DNA from: Idiomarina piscisalsi
Lineage (GTDB): Bacteria > Pseudomonadota > Gammaproteobacteria > Enterobacterales > Alteromonadaceae
Direction of reading: 5' to 3'
DNA: 64,000 nt
Assembly: GCF_003987095.1 (NCBI RefSeq)
Contig: NZ_PIQA01000001.1
Coordinates: 310,001-374,000, forward strand
Shown here one piece after another: positions 45,783 to 54,464 of this stretch (position 1 is the first letter of the stretch; the number at the start of each line of letters is the position of its first letter). The notes under the pieces were generated by a model, which was not told the DNA's origin, did not search any database, and worked only from the letters and a program-made list of their open reading frames with translations. The position numbers and the translations under genes are program-made.

Positions 45783-47228
45783 ATGAATGCTAACCAGCAA
45801 GATCCAACTCTAGCAAGCTGGCAAGAACGCCAGGAATACGCAGAACAAATGCAGCCGATTCTCGGCAAACTTTACCGTAATTTTGGTGTTGAAATCCTTG
45901 TTTACGGACGTTCTCTGCTGAACGTTTCGACCATTAATATCATTAAATCTCACCGTTTGATCCGCCGTTACGAAGGTCAAAAAATTCGTTTACGTGAGAG
46001 CTTTCCATTTTTGGAAGCTATGGCTGAGTTGAAACTGTCTCCAGCGCGTGTTGACTTAGGCAAGCTGGCTTATGGTTATCTGTTTGGCGGTAAAGCTGAC
46101 GACTTGTCAATTAAAGACTATGTTAAACGTGAACTGGCTGACATTATTGACAGAGAAGACGATATTGAGCCGCGTGATGTTGTGCTTTATGGCTTTGGCC
46201 GTATTGGTCGTTTACTGGCTCGTCAACTTATCGAGCGTAATGGCGCCAATAACAAAATGCGTTTAAGAGCCGTGGTTGTTCGCGGCGGACGTGATGGCGA
46301 CTTAGAAAAGCGTGCAAGTTTGTTGCGCCGTGACTCTATCCACGGTCAGTTTAACGGTTCTATTACCGTTGACCACGAGAACCAAAGCATTAAAGCAAAC
46401 GGTACCAACATCAAAGTGATTTACTCTGATGGCCCTGACCAGGTCGATTACACCCAGTACGGCATTAACAATGCGATTGTTATCGACAACACCGGTATTT
46501 GGAAAGACGAAGCTGGCCTTGGTCTGCACTTAAAATCAAAAGGTGTCAACAAAGTCTTGCTGACAGCCCCTTCAAAAGGGGATATCAAGAACATCGTATT
46601 TGGTGTTAATGACAGCGATATTGAAGACAGTGATGCGATTGTTTCAGCGGCAAGCTGTACAACCAACGCAATTACGCCTGTATTGAAAGCCGTTAATGAT
46701 AAATACGGTATTCGTAACGGCCACGTTGAAACGGTACACTCGTACACCAACGATCAAAACCTGATTGATAATTACCACAAAGCAGACCGCCGCGGTCGCT
46801 CAGCTCCGTTAAACATGGTTATTACCTCAACAGGTGCAGCAAAAGCGGTCGCTAAAGCATTACCGGAAATGGCTGGTAAGCTTACTGGTAACGCAATTCG
46901 TGTTCCAACGCCGAACGTGTCAATGGCTATCATGAACCTGAACTTAGAAAAAACGACCTCTCGCGATGAATTAAACGACTTCTTGCGTGACACCGCGTTG
47001 CATTCTGAGTTGGTTAACCAAATAGACTACACTGCATCAACTGAAATTGTGTCCTCTGACTTGGTCGGTTCACGTCATGCAGGTGTTGTTGACTCGCAAG
47101 CGACTATTGTCGATGAAGATCGTGCTGTATTGTACGTTTGGTATGACAACGAATTTGGTTATAGCTGTCAGGTTGTTCGTGTAGCAGAAGCTATGGCGGG
47201 ACTTAAGGTTCCGAACCTGCCTAAATAA
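45783..47228 (+). CDS. gap: Glyceraldehyde-3-phosphate dehydrogenase, long form
   Basis: 481 aa, about 145 longer than glycolytic GapA. The first roughly 125 residues are a helical extension (LGKLYRNFGVEILVYGRSLLN...). NAD(P) domain begins VVLYGFGRIGRLLARQ; catalytic Cys near residue 292 in SAASCTTNAITP; HSYTNDQNLID and WYDNEFGYS complete the family. Such long forms occur in Pseudomonas (called GapB) and Vibrio and are thought to favour gluconeogenesis; that role is inferred. Own promoter and terminator. Confidence 0.93.
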   Translation: MNANQQDPTLASWQERQEYAEQMQPILGKLYRNFGVEILVYGRSLLNVSTINIIKSHRLIRRYEGQKIRLRESFPFLEAMAELKLSPARVDLGKLAYGYLFGGKADDLSIKDYVKRELADIIDREDDIEPRDVVLYGFGRIGRLLARQLIERNGANNKMRLRAVVVRGGRDGDLEKRASLLRRDSIHGQFNGSITVDHENQSIKANGTNIKVIYSDGPDQVDYTQYGINNAIVIDNTGIWKDEAGLGLHLKSKGVNKVLLTAPSKGDIKNIVFGVNDSDIEDSDAIVSAASCTTNAITPVLKAVNDKYGIRNGHVETVHSYTNDQNLIDNYHKADRRGRSAPLNMVITSTGAAKAVAKALPEMAGKLTGNAIRVPTPNVSMAIMNLNLEKTTSRDELNDFLRDTALHSELVNQIDYTASTEIVSSDLVGSRHAGVVDSQATIVDEDRAVLYVWYDNEFGYSCQVVRVAEAMAGLKVPNLPK

Positions 47229-47237
47229 CGTTAAAAG

Positions 47238-47259
47238 AGCGCCCGCCGGGCGCTTTTTT
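47238..47259 (+). terminator. Rho-independent terminator of gap
   Basis: Stem AGCGCCC / GGGCGCT with 3-nt loop, then TTTTT, starting 10 nt after the gap stop. Confidence 0.9.
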
Positions 47260-47292
47260 GTTGTAACAGTATTGCTTAATAAAGGGTGAATT

Positions 47293-48420
47293 ATGCGTAT
47301 TTCTGCTAACTTTGATAGTGGCAACATTCAGGTTATTAGCGCTGACAGCGCCGACAATATCCGACTCGCAATAAATAAAGACAACCAGTCCGAATTTTAT
47401 CAGTGGTTTCACTTTAAACTTTTTGGTGAAGCCGGTACTGAGCACGTCATGGTCATTGAAAATGCATCGGGCTCAGCTTATCCAGATGGTTGGGACGGTT
47501 ATGAAGCATTAGCGTCTTATGATCGCGAAACTTGGTTTCGTGTCCCGACAGAATACAATGGTAAAGAGCTGACCATTCGCCATACACCAGAGCAGGAAAG
47601 TGTCTATTACGCCTATTTCGTGCCGTACTCTTACGAGCGCCATCAGGACTTAATTCAGTCAGCTCAACAGTCAGTGGACTGTTATCACGAATTACTCGGC
47701 GAAACCATTGACGGTCGTGAGCTTAACTTATTGGTGATTGGCGAGCCGGCAGAGCACAAAAACACCATTTGGGTTACTGCGCGTCAGCATCCGGGCGAGT
47801 CTATGGCTGAGTGGTTTATGGAAGGCTTTTTAGGTCGCTTATTAGATGATGAAGACGGTGTAGCTCGTAAGTTGCTCGACAATAACGTCTTTTATGTTGT
47901 TCCTAATATGAACCCAGACGGCAGCGTTCGTGGGCATTTGCGTACCAACGCGGTAGGCACTAACCTGAACCGCGAATGGGCGGAGCCTAGCTTGGAAAAA
48001 AGCCCGGAAGTTTTCTACGTTTTAAAACGTATGGAGCAAACCGGCGTCGATATGTTTTTAGATGTGCATGGTGATGAAGCCTTGCCATATAACTTCGTTG
48101 CCGGTTGTGAAGGCATTCCGTCTTATGATGACCGCCACAAAGATTTGGAAGATACCTTTAAAGCAGCCTTGTTAACGGCGACACCAGAGTTCCAGACCAA
48201 GTATGGTTATGACCTTGATGAACCGGGCCAGGCTAATATGACAGTTGCCAATTCAGCGGTGGGCGAGAAGTTTAAATGTCTTTCGTATACGCTGGAAATG
48301 CCATTTAAAGACAATGCTGACTTACCAGATGAGGATTTCGGCTGGTCTGCGCCACGTTCGCAGCGTTTAGGTGAAGACGTATTAACCGCAATATTGGCAG
48401 TATCGCCAAAATTGCGTTAA
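47293..48420 (+). CDS. M14 family zinc carboxypeptidase (cytosolic type)
   Basis: 375 aa. N-terminal beta domain (about 1-125; FYQWFHFKLFG), then the M14 domain with zinc ligands His166/Glu169 (RQHPGES) and His259 (DVHGDE), NPDGSVRGHLRTNAVGTNLNREW, and catalytic Glu335 (YTLEMPF). Resembles cytosolic carboxypeptidases (Nna1/AGTPBP1-like) of bacteria; substrate unknown. No signal peptide. Confidence 0.92.
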   Translation: MRISANFDSGNIQVISADSADNIRLAINKDNQSEFYQWFHFKLFGEAGTEHVMVIENASGSAYPDGWDGYEALASYDRETWFRVPTEYNGKELTIRHTPEQESVYYAYFVPYSYERHQDLIQSAQQSVDCYHELLGETIDGRELNLLVIGEPAEHKNTIWVTARQHPGESMAEWFMEGFLGRLLDDEDGVARKLLDNNVFYVVPNMNPDGSVRGHLRTNAVGTNLNREWAEPSLEKSPEVFYVLKRMEQTGVDMFLDVHGDEALPYNFVAGCEGIPSYDDRHKDLEDTFKAALLTATPEFQTKYGYDLDEPGQANMTVANSAVGEKFKCLSYTLEMPFKDNADLPDEDFGWSAPRSQRLGEDVLTAILAVSPKLR

Positions 48421-48464
48421 AACTAGAGTGAATTAACAATAATAACAACAAGAGGGGGTCTTCC

Positions 48465-50141
48465 TTGGAAGCGCTCAATAATTTTCTACTATGGATTGAT
48501 GGGTTCTTAGGCTCTGCAGCCTATTTCCCATTCATTCTGCTGGGTGTGGGTCTATTTTTCACGTTATATCTTGGTTTCCCACAAGTTCGTTACTTCAGAC
48601 ACGCATGGCGCGTTCTAGCCGGTAAATTTGACCGCAAAGACTCGCAAGGCGACACCAGTCACTTCCAGGCTTTGTCGACAGCCCTGTCCGGTACAGTAGG
48701 TACCGGTAACATCGGTGGGGTTGCACTGGCTATATTTTTAGGTGGTCCTGCCGCTATTTTCTGGATGTGGATGACGGCATTCTTGGGTATGACCACCAAG
48801 TTTGTCGAGGTGACCTTATCGCATAAATACCGTGTTAAAACCGAAGACGGCACTATGGCAGGTGGTCCTATGTATTACATGGATCGCCGCCTTAACATGA
48901 AATGGTTAGCCGTTATCTTTGCTGTTGCCACTATTGTTAGCTCTTTCGGTACGGGCAATATGCCGCAAATTAATAACATTGCTCAATCGATGGAGCAGAC
49001 CTTCCAGATCGATCCTGTCTGGACCGGGGCTATTTTGTCGATACTGTTGGCGATGGTTATCATTGGCGGTATTAAACGTATTGCGGCGGTAACTTCAAAG
49101 ATTGTTCCTATCATGGGGATTCTTTATGTTATCGGCTCTTTAAGCGTTATCTTCTTCAATATTGATAACATTGGTGAGTCATTCGTCTCTATTTTCAGAG
49201 ATGCCTTTACTGGCTCAGCGGCTGCTGGTGGCTTTTTAGGGGCAAGCTTTGCGTACGCCTTTAACCGAGGGGTTAACCGTGGCTTGTTCTCGAACGAAGC
49301 AGGTCAGGGTTCTGCGCCAATTGCTCACGCCTCTGCGAAAGCGAAAGACCCGGTTGCGGAAGGTTTGGTATCGATTCTCGAGCCTTTCCTGGACACCATT
49401 TTAATTTGTACTTTAACCGGTTTGGTTATTCTCTCTTCTGGTGTGTGGACGGAGAAGCATGAGAATAACTTTGCCCGCAGTGACCTCGACTTTATTGTTG
49501 GTCAGTACAATGACGTTGATACTGACGATCGTGAAGAGCTTTATAAGTACTTGAACGGCTTCAGTGACACTGAAATTGAGCGTTACTCCGGTAAGCTGGA
49601 AGTGGTTGATGGTGAAGCGCAAACAGGTGGTGAAATTACTATTTTGCATGCCCGTTCAGTAGCTGAAGATGTTCGTTTTATTATTGCCGGCGAGGATGCC
49701 TATAACGGTACCGTTGAGATAAAGAACGGTAACTTAATAAAAGAAGACATCGAAGTGGTTGGTAAGTCATTGGTGCACTCGGCTGCGTTGACTTCATTAG
49801 CCTTCGCTAACGGCTACTTCGGCGATTACGGACAATATATTATTCCATTAACGCTACTGATGTTCGCGTTTTCGACAGCTATTGCCTGGTCTTACTATGG
49901 TGACAGGGCGGTTGTCTATCTAGTCGGGCAAAAGGGCGTTATGCCATACCGTATCCTGTATGTTGCTGGTTTCTTCTGGGCGTCTTTCGCAGATACCACA
50001 CTGGTTTGGACAGCGTCGGCAGTTGCTATTGTACTGATGACGCTACCTAACTTGCTGGGTATGTTATTGCTTCATAAAGAAATGAAGTCGACTATTAAGT
50101 CTTATTGGAAAGACTTTGGTGACGCTGACAAGAAAAAATAA
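48465..50141 (+). CDS. alsT: Sodium:alanine/glycine symporter (AGCS) with a large inserted loop
   Basis: 558 aa; family members are usually 450-500. Motifs: [64 protein letters not shown]. Imports alanine or glycine with Na+. Between the helix ending GVWTEK (about 328) and [19 protein letters not shown] (about 435) lie about 105 soluble, acidic, beta-like residues where most homologues have 10-20. Start is TTG with GAGGGGG upstream. Own terminator. Confidence 0.93.
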   Translation: MEALNNFLLWIDGFLGSAAYFPFILLGVGLFFTLYLGFPQVRYFRHAWRVLAGKFDRKDSQGDTSHFQALSTALSGTVGTGNIGGVALAIFLGGPAAIFWMWMTAFLGMTTKFVEVTLSHKYRVKTEDGTMAGGPMYYMDRRLNMKWLAVIFAVATIVSSFGTGNMPQINNIAQSMEQTFQIDPVWTGAILSILLAMVIIGGIKRIAAVTSKIVPIMGILYVIGSLSVIFFNIDNIGESFVSIFRDAFTGSAAAGGFLGASFAYAFNRGVNRGLFSNEAGQGSAPIAHASAKAKDPVAEGLVSILEPFLDTILICTLTGLVILSSGVWTEKHENNFARSDLDFIVGQYNDVDTDDREELYKYLNGFSDTEIERYSGKLEVVDGEAQTGGEITILHARSVAEDVRFIIAGEDAYNGTVEIKNGNLIKEDIEVVGKSLVHSAALTSLAFANGYFGDYGQYIIPLTLLMFAFSTAIAWSYYGDRAVVYLVGQKGVMPYRILYVAGFFWASFADTTLVWTASAVAIVLMTLPNLLGMLLLHKEMKSTIKSYWKDFGDADKKK

Positions 50142-50158
50142 ATTCTTTAAAGTCAGTT

Positions 50159-50189
50159 AAAACGGCCAGTTCTTGCTGGCCGTTTTTTT
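50159..50189 (+). terminator. Rho-independent terminator of the AGCS symporter gene
   Basis: Stem AAAACGGCCAG / CTGGCCGTTTT, loop TTCTTG, then a T run. Starts 18 nt after the stop. Confidence 0.9.
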
Positions 50190-50208
50190 ATTTTCTTATT
50201 CACTATGC

Positions 50209-50236
50209 TTGAAATTCAGCGCAAAAGCCTTATATT
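50209..50236 (+). promoter_or_regulatory. Sigma70-type promoter of the zinc-ribbon/YeaC/msrC/proQ cluster
   Basis: TTGAAA (50209-50214), 16-nt spacer, TATATT (50231-50236), about 30 nt before the zinc-ribbon gene. The following genes are closely spaced up to prc. Confidence 0.6.
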
Positions 50237-50269
50237 GCAAGGACTGCATAAGAGGTAGGTTATAAAATT

Positions 50270-50596
50270 ATGGCGTTAACGAAATGCCCATCTTGCAATA
50301 AACGAATTTCATCAAAGGCTCGTGAATGCCCACATTGCCAATTTGTTTTGGCGGGGCAGAGCAAAGAAGATATTCAGCGTGAACGACGCCGCCTGAATCA
50401 AGAAAAGTCCGATAAACTTGTATCGCGTTCAATGTTGGCGCTAATAATTGCAATAGCTGCATTTACCTATTTATTTATGCAACAACCACAACCTCAATCA
50501 TGGGGCTATAATATTGCCATTGGCGGTATTATTGTTGGCTTAGTTTGGTTTGTTATAAACCGAGTTCAGTTGGTGTTCTTGAAAAAGAAGCGATAA
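50270..50596 (+). CDS. Zinc-ribbon membrane protein, unknown function
   Basis: 108 aa. N-terminal zinc ribbon CPSC-x11-CPHC (residues 6-23), a basic linker, then two hydrophobic helices (about 55-70 and 80-102). No family name recognised. Start ATG with AGGTAGG-like site. Followed after 2 nt by a DUF1315 gene. Confidence 0.75.
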   Translation: MALTKCPSCNKRISSKARECPHCQFVLAGQSKEDIQRERRRLNQEKSDKLVSRSMLALIIAIAAFTYLFMQQPQPQSWGYNIAIGGIIVGLVWFVINRVQLVFLKKKR

Positions 50597-50598
50597 CC

Positions 50599-50886
50599 AT
50601 GCAGTTCGACGACTTAATAAATAGTATGACACCAGAGGTGTATGAGCGTCTGGCTCAGTCAGTTGAAACAGGCAAATGGCCTGACGGTAACAAACTGACA
50701 GATGAGCAGCGAGAAAACTCACTGCAGCTGGTTATGGCATATCAAGCCCGGTTTGGTAATTCCGACGAAGCTTATACGGTAGGCCCGGACGGCAATATTA
50801 TTTCTAAGTCTAAGCGGGAATTAAAAGATCAGTTCCGCTCCGACAATGACACGGGTTCAATAGCCCGTTTCAAGCTCAATAACTAA
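50599..50886 (+). CDS. yeaC: YeaC-like DUF1315 protein
   Basis: 95 aa. MQFDDLINSMTPEVYERLAQ, VETGKWPDGNKLTDEQREN and SLQLVMAYQARF are the DUF1315 family core. Function unknown. The ATG 2 nt after the zinc-ribbon gene was chosen over an upstream start that would overlap it. Confidence 0.88.
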   Translation: MQFDDLINSMTPEVYERLAQSVETGKWPDGNKLTDEQRENSLQLVMAYQARFGNSDEAYTVGPDGNIISKSKRELKDQFRSDNDTGSIARFKLNN

Positions 50887-50898
50887 GTTGAAACTACT

Positions 50899-51363
50899 AT
50901 GAAAGCTCAGTTGTATTCCGACCTTTTACGCCAGTCCCAAGCTATTACAGAGGGGGAGCCTAACCTAATAGCTAATCTAGCCAACATTTCTGCCTTGTTG
51001 TACGACACTGTCGATGACATAAACTGGCTTGGGTTTTACCTAACCGACTCCGGTAATGAGCTTGTTTTAGGACCATTCCAGGGCAAAGTGGCGTGCGTAA
51101 GAATCCCGTTTGGAAAAGGTGTGTGTGGTGTTGGTGCGCAGTCTCAAGAAACGCAATGCATTAAAAACGTGCATGAGTTTGAAGGTCATATTGCCTGTGA
51201 CTCAGCATCTAATAGTGAAATTGTGGCACCTATTGTCGTGAATGGCATAACCGTGGCTGTTCTCGATATTGATAGCCCATCTATTGGCCGTTTTGACAAT
51301 GAAGATGCTGAAGGTTTTCAAAAAATAGCCGATTTCTGTAGCACGCTAAACTGGCCGAAATAA
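50899..51363 (+). CDS. msrC: Free methionine-(R)-sulfoxide reductase (GAF domain)
   Basis: 154 aa, a single GAF domain as in E. coli YebR/MsrC. The three conserved cysteines Cys66, Cys76 and Cys100 keep the E. coli spacing (84/94/118): KVACVRIPFGKGVCG and HIACDSASNSEIV. Reduces free Met-R-sulfoxide. Second methionine sulfoxide reductase in this window. In the msrC-proQ-prc order known from E. coli. Confidence 0.93.
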   Translation: MKAQLYSDLLRQSQAITEGEPNLIANLANISALLYDTVDDINWLGFYLTDSGNELVLGPFQGKVACVRIPFGKGVCGVGAQSQETQCIKNVHEFEGHIACDSASNSEIVAPIVVNGITVAVLDIDSPSIGRFDNEDAEGFQKIADFCSTLNWPK

Positions 51364-51368
51364 CACTG

Positions 51369-51659
51369 ATGTTTGCGGAATTCGATATTCATAGTTATTT
51401 AGTCACGCGCGAGAACGCTATATTCTTCGACGATGATGCCGAAGAAGCTGCGGACCAAATTAATGAAATGCTGCATCATATTAATGCGTTGCGCACAGAT
51501 GACGATAACACAGAGCAATTGGAAGAAATGGTTCGTCGTACCCTGTATGACTGGATAGAAGAACCGGCTCTTTTAGAACTATCATTTGACGAAATGGACG
51601 AATACGTTCAAAACCTAATGGACGACGTTCGAGAACAGGAAGAAGAACAGAATGAGTGA
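51369..51659 (+). CDS. Small acidic protein of unknown function
   Basis: 96 aa, strongly acidic (ends [11 protein letters not shown]), predicted mostly helical ([37 protein letters not shown]). No family recognised. It starts 5 nt after msrC and overlaps proQ by 8 nt, so it is translated from the same message. E. coli has no gene at this place. Confidence 0.7.
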   Translation: MFAEFDIHSYLVTRENAIFFDDDAEEAADQINEMLHHINALRTDDDNTEQLEEMVRRTLYDWIEEPALLELSFDEMDEYVQNLMDDVREQEEEQNE

Positions 51660-52278
51660 ACCGGAAAAACTAACGAAAAGCAAAGACGTTATTGCCTATC
51701 TAGCAGAACAGTTTCCTAACTGCTTTTCGTTAAAAGGTGATGCCAAGCCACTAAAAATAGGTATTTTTGAAGATTTGGCAAAGCGTTTAGAAGATGATGA
51801 CAAAGTTAGCAAGACACGCTTAAGAACAGCACTTCGTCACTACACAAACAGCTGGCGTTACCTATACAGTATTAAAGCCGGAGAAGCTCGTGTGGACCTT
51901 GACGGCAAAGAAGCAGACAAGGTAACAGAAGAGCACCAGGAACATGCTCAGGAATCACTAAAGGAATCTAAAGCGAAAGCGGCACAAAAAGCGAAAGAAA
52001 AAAACGCTGCAAAGCCTAAAGCGCCGGCGAAAAAGAAAAAGTCTGAGGCGAGCAAATCTAGCAAGCCTAAAACCGCTAAGAAAAAGCCAAAACCGGAGCT
52101 TAAACTGGAAGAAGCGGAACTTAGCAAGCTTTCTGTAGGTCAACAGGTACAGGTAAAAGCTGGAAACCAACCCATGACGGGAACCATTACTGAACTGGAC
52201 AAGGGTGATGTTCAAGTTCAGCTGGCCAATGGTCTCAGCATGAAAGTGAAAGCTGATAAGATATTTTTGCGCGCTTAG
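51652..52278 (+). CDS. proQ: RNA chaperone ProQ
   Basis: 208 aa. N-terminal ProQ/FinO RNA-binding domain (about 8-115; [33 protein letters not shown]), a Lys/Ala-rich linker (about 105-155), and a C-terminal Tudor/SH3-like domain ([18 protein letters not shown]). Global binder of sRNAs and mRNA 3' ends. Starts inside the acidic small gene; prc follows after 9 nt as in E. coli. Confidence 0.95.
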   Translation: MSEPEKLTKSKDVIAYLAEQFPNCFSLKGDAKPLKIGIFEDLAKRLEDDDKVSKTRLRTALRHYTNSWRYLYSIKAGEARVDLDGKEADKVTEEHQEHAQESLKESKAKAAQKAKEKNAAKPKAPAKKKKSEASKSSKPKTAKKKPKPELKLEEAELSKLSVGQQVQVKAGNQPMTGTITELDKGDVQVQLANGLSMKVKADKIFLRA

Positions 52279-52287
52279 GAGCATTGA

Positions 52288-54348
52288 ATGAAACACTTGG
52301 CTGTAAAAAGTTATTTATTGGCGTTAGCTGTTGCAGTACCTGCAGCTTACGCTATCCCCCCCAAACACAGTGTCGATGAGTTACCCGAATTAGAGCAGGA
52401 ATCTCAGCACGATACAGCCAGTGAGCGTATAACCTCCTATTTCACGCGTTATCATTTCAGCGGAATGACGCTGGATAACGAGCTGTCTGAACAAATCTAC
52501 GACCGCTACTTCGAGATGATCGATTACAGCAAAATGTTTTTGCTGAAAGAAGATGTTGAAAGTGCGGCTGAATATAAGCACTTGTTTGATGACATGCTTA
52601 AAAGCGGTGAGCTCGACGTTGCTTATGATATTTATCAAAACAGTTTAGAACGCCGTTTTGAACGCTATACCTATGCGTTGTCTTTGCTTGACGACGAAAA
52701 GCCAATGGACTTCTCGGAACAAGGCGATAAGTATTATTACGATCGCGAAGATGCTGAGTGGGCTAAAACGGAAGAAGAGCTCAATGAACTTTGGCAAAGC
52801 CGCGTTAAATATGATGCGCTTAATTTAAAGCTTGCCGGTAAAGAGTGGCCTGAAATCGTTGAAACCCTGGGTAAGCGGTACAATAGTGCACTTAACCGTT
52901 TAACGAAGTCTAAGAGTGAAGATGTATTTCAGACGCTAATGAATGCTTTTGCTCGCTCTGTGGAGCCGCACACCAGCTACTTATCGCCCTCGAATTCTGA
53001 GCGCTTTAAACAGAACATGAATTTAGAGCTTGAAGGTATCGGTGCTGTTTTGCAGTCAGAGTACGACTACACAGTTATCCGCAGTCTGGTTCCAGGTGGT
53101 CCTGCTGATAAAACAGGCAAATTATCGCCCGAAGATAAAATTATCGCTGTTGGTCAGGGCGAGGGCGAAGATAAAGAAGAGTTTGTTGACATTATTGGCA
53201 TGCGTCTGGACGACGTTGTTGAGCTAATAAAAGGGCCGAAAGGCACCACTGTGCGCCTTCAGGTACTTAAGTCCAGCCAAGGGGCAGGCGGCACGCCAAG
53301 TGTTGTCAAGGTTACTCGTGACAAAGTTAAACTAGAGGACAGAGCCGCTAAAGCAGAAGTGAAAACCATTGAAGAAGGCGTTTATGAAGGCCAGAAAATG
53401 GGCGTTATTGAAATACCCGGTTTCTATAACAACCTGACGGCTGACGTTCAAAAGCTGATTAAAGACCTTCAGTCTGAAAATGTGGAAGGTCTTATCATCG
53501 ATTTACGTGGTAACGGCGGTGGTGCCCTGACAGAAGCTATTGGGTTAACCGGTTTGTTTATCGATAAAGGCCCTGTCGTACAGGTAAGTGACGGTCGTGG
53601 TCGTGTTGATGTGAGTGAAGATAAAGACGGTAAAGTATTTTACTCCGGACCTCTGTTTGTCATGGTTGACCGTTACAGCGCGTCAGCTTCCGAAATATTC
53701 GCAGCGGCAATGCAAGATTACGAGCGCGCGCTTATTCTGGGTGAAAATACCTTTGGTAAAGGCACTGTTCAGCAGCACCGTGGGTTAGCGCGTCGTTTCG
53801 ACTTTTTTGATGAGCCTCTGGGTAGCGTGCAGTATACCATTGCTAAGTTTTATCGTATTGACGGTGGCAGTACGCAGCTGAAAGGTGTTCAGCCTGACAT
53901 CGTATTCCCTTCCTTTGTTGAGCCATCAGAATGGGGCGAAAGCAAAGAAGATAATGCGCTACCGTGGGACAAAATCAAAAAAGCAGACTTTAAGCCTGTC
54001 AATCGAGTTGATGACTCAGAAATTGAAGTGCTGCAAACACGTTTAAATAAACGCATTGAAAAAGCGCCGGAATTTGAGTTCATCTTTGAAGATATTGAGC
54101 GGTACCGCTTGGAAAAAGATAAAACCTGGGTCAGTCTTAATTCGGAAGAGCGTAAGAAAAAAGAAGATGAGCAAAAAGCTCGCCAGCTTGAACGAGTCAA
54201 TGCTCGATTAAAACGAGCGGGAATGGAGCCAGTTGAAGATATCGAAGACGCTCCTGAGGAAGTAACTGAGGTTGACCCTTACCTTGATCAGGCATTGCTT
54301 GTAGCGATGGACTTCATTAACGGCGAGGAACTTGCCGCGAATAACTAA
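52288..54348 (+). CDS. prc: Tail-specific periplasmic protease Prc
   Basis: 686 aa (E. coli 682). Signal peptide about 1-22 (AVPAAYA). PDZ domain about 245-340 (IRSLVPGGPADKTGKLSPEDKIIAVGQ), then the S41 core with catalytic Ser466 (DRYSASASE) and Lys491 (TFGKGTVQ), 25 residues apart as in E. coli. Trims FtsI and degrades ssrA-tagged and MepS-type proteins with NlpI. Terminator follows. Confidence 0.96.
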   Translation: MKHLAVKSYLLALAVAVPAAYAIPPKHSVDELPELEQESQHDTASERITSYFTRYHFSGMTLDNELSEQIYDRYFEMIDYSKMFLLKEDVESAAEYKHLFDDMLKSGELDVAYDIYQNSLERRFERYTYALSLLDDEKPMDFSEQGDKYYYDREDAEWAKTEEELNELWQSRVKYDALNLKLAGKEWPEIVETLGKRYNSALNRLTKSKSEDVFQTLMNAFARSVEPHTSYLSPSNSERFKQNMNLELEGIGAVLQSEYDYTVIRSLVPGGPADKTGKLSPEDKIIAVGQGEGEDKEEFVDIIGMRLDDVVELIKGPKGTTVRLQVLKSSQGAGGTPSVVKVTRDKVKLEDRAAKAEVKTIEEGVYEGQKMGVIEIPGFYNNLTADVQKLIKDLQSENVEGLIIDLRGNGGGALTEAIGLTGLFIDKGPVVQVSDGRGRVDVSEDKDGKVFYSGPLFVMVDRYSASASEIFAAAMQDYERALILGENTFGKGTVQQHRGLARRFDFFDEPLGSVQYTIAKFYRIDGGSTQLKGVQPDIVFPSFVEPSEWGESKEDNALPWDKIKKADFKPVNRVDDSEIEVLQTRLNKRIEKAPEFEFIFEDIERYRLEKDKTWVSLNSEERKKKEDEQKARQLERVNARLKRAGMEPVEDIEDAPEEVTEVDPYLDQALLVAMDFINGEELAANN

Positions 54349-54365
54349 TGGACATTGTTTCACTG

Positions 54366-54395
54366 AAATACCGCCTTAACTGGCGGTATTTTTTT
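54366..54395 (+). terminator. Rho-independent terminator of prc
   Basis: Stem AATACCGCC / GGCGGTATT, loop TTAACT, followed by TTTTT. Starts 17 nt after the prc stop. Confidence 0.9.
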
Positions 54396-54464
54396 AATAC
54401 AACTGACAACAACAGAAGCGGTTGTGATATAACTCAATAAAATAATAACAATAACTAAAATACG

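Noticed and set aside
48421-48464. Glycine riboswitch in front of the AGCS symporter
   Set aside because: The gap is only 44 nt, too short for a riboswitch.
51958-52100. Purine-rich low-complexity stretch in proQ
   Set aside because: Encodes the usual Lys/Ala linker of ProQ.
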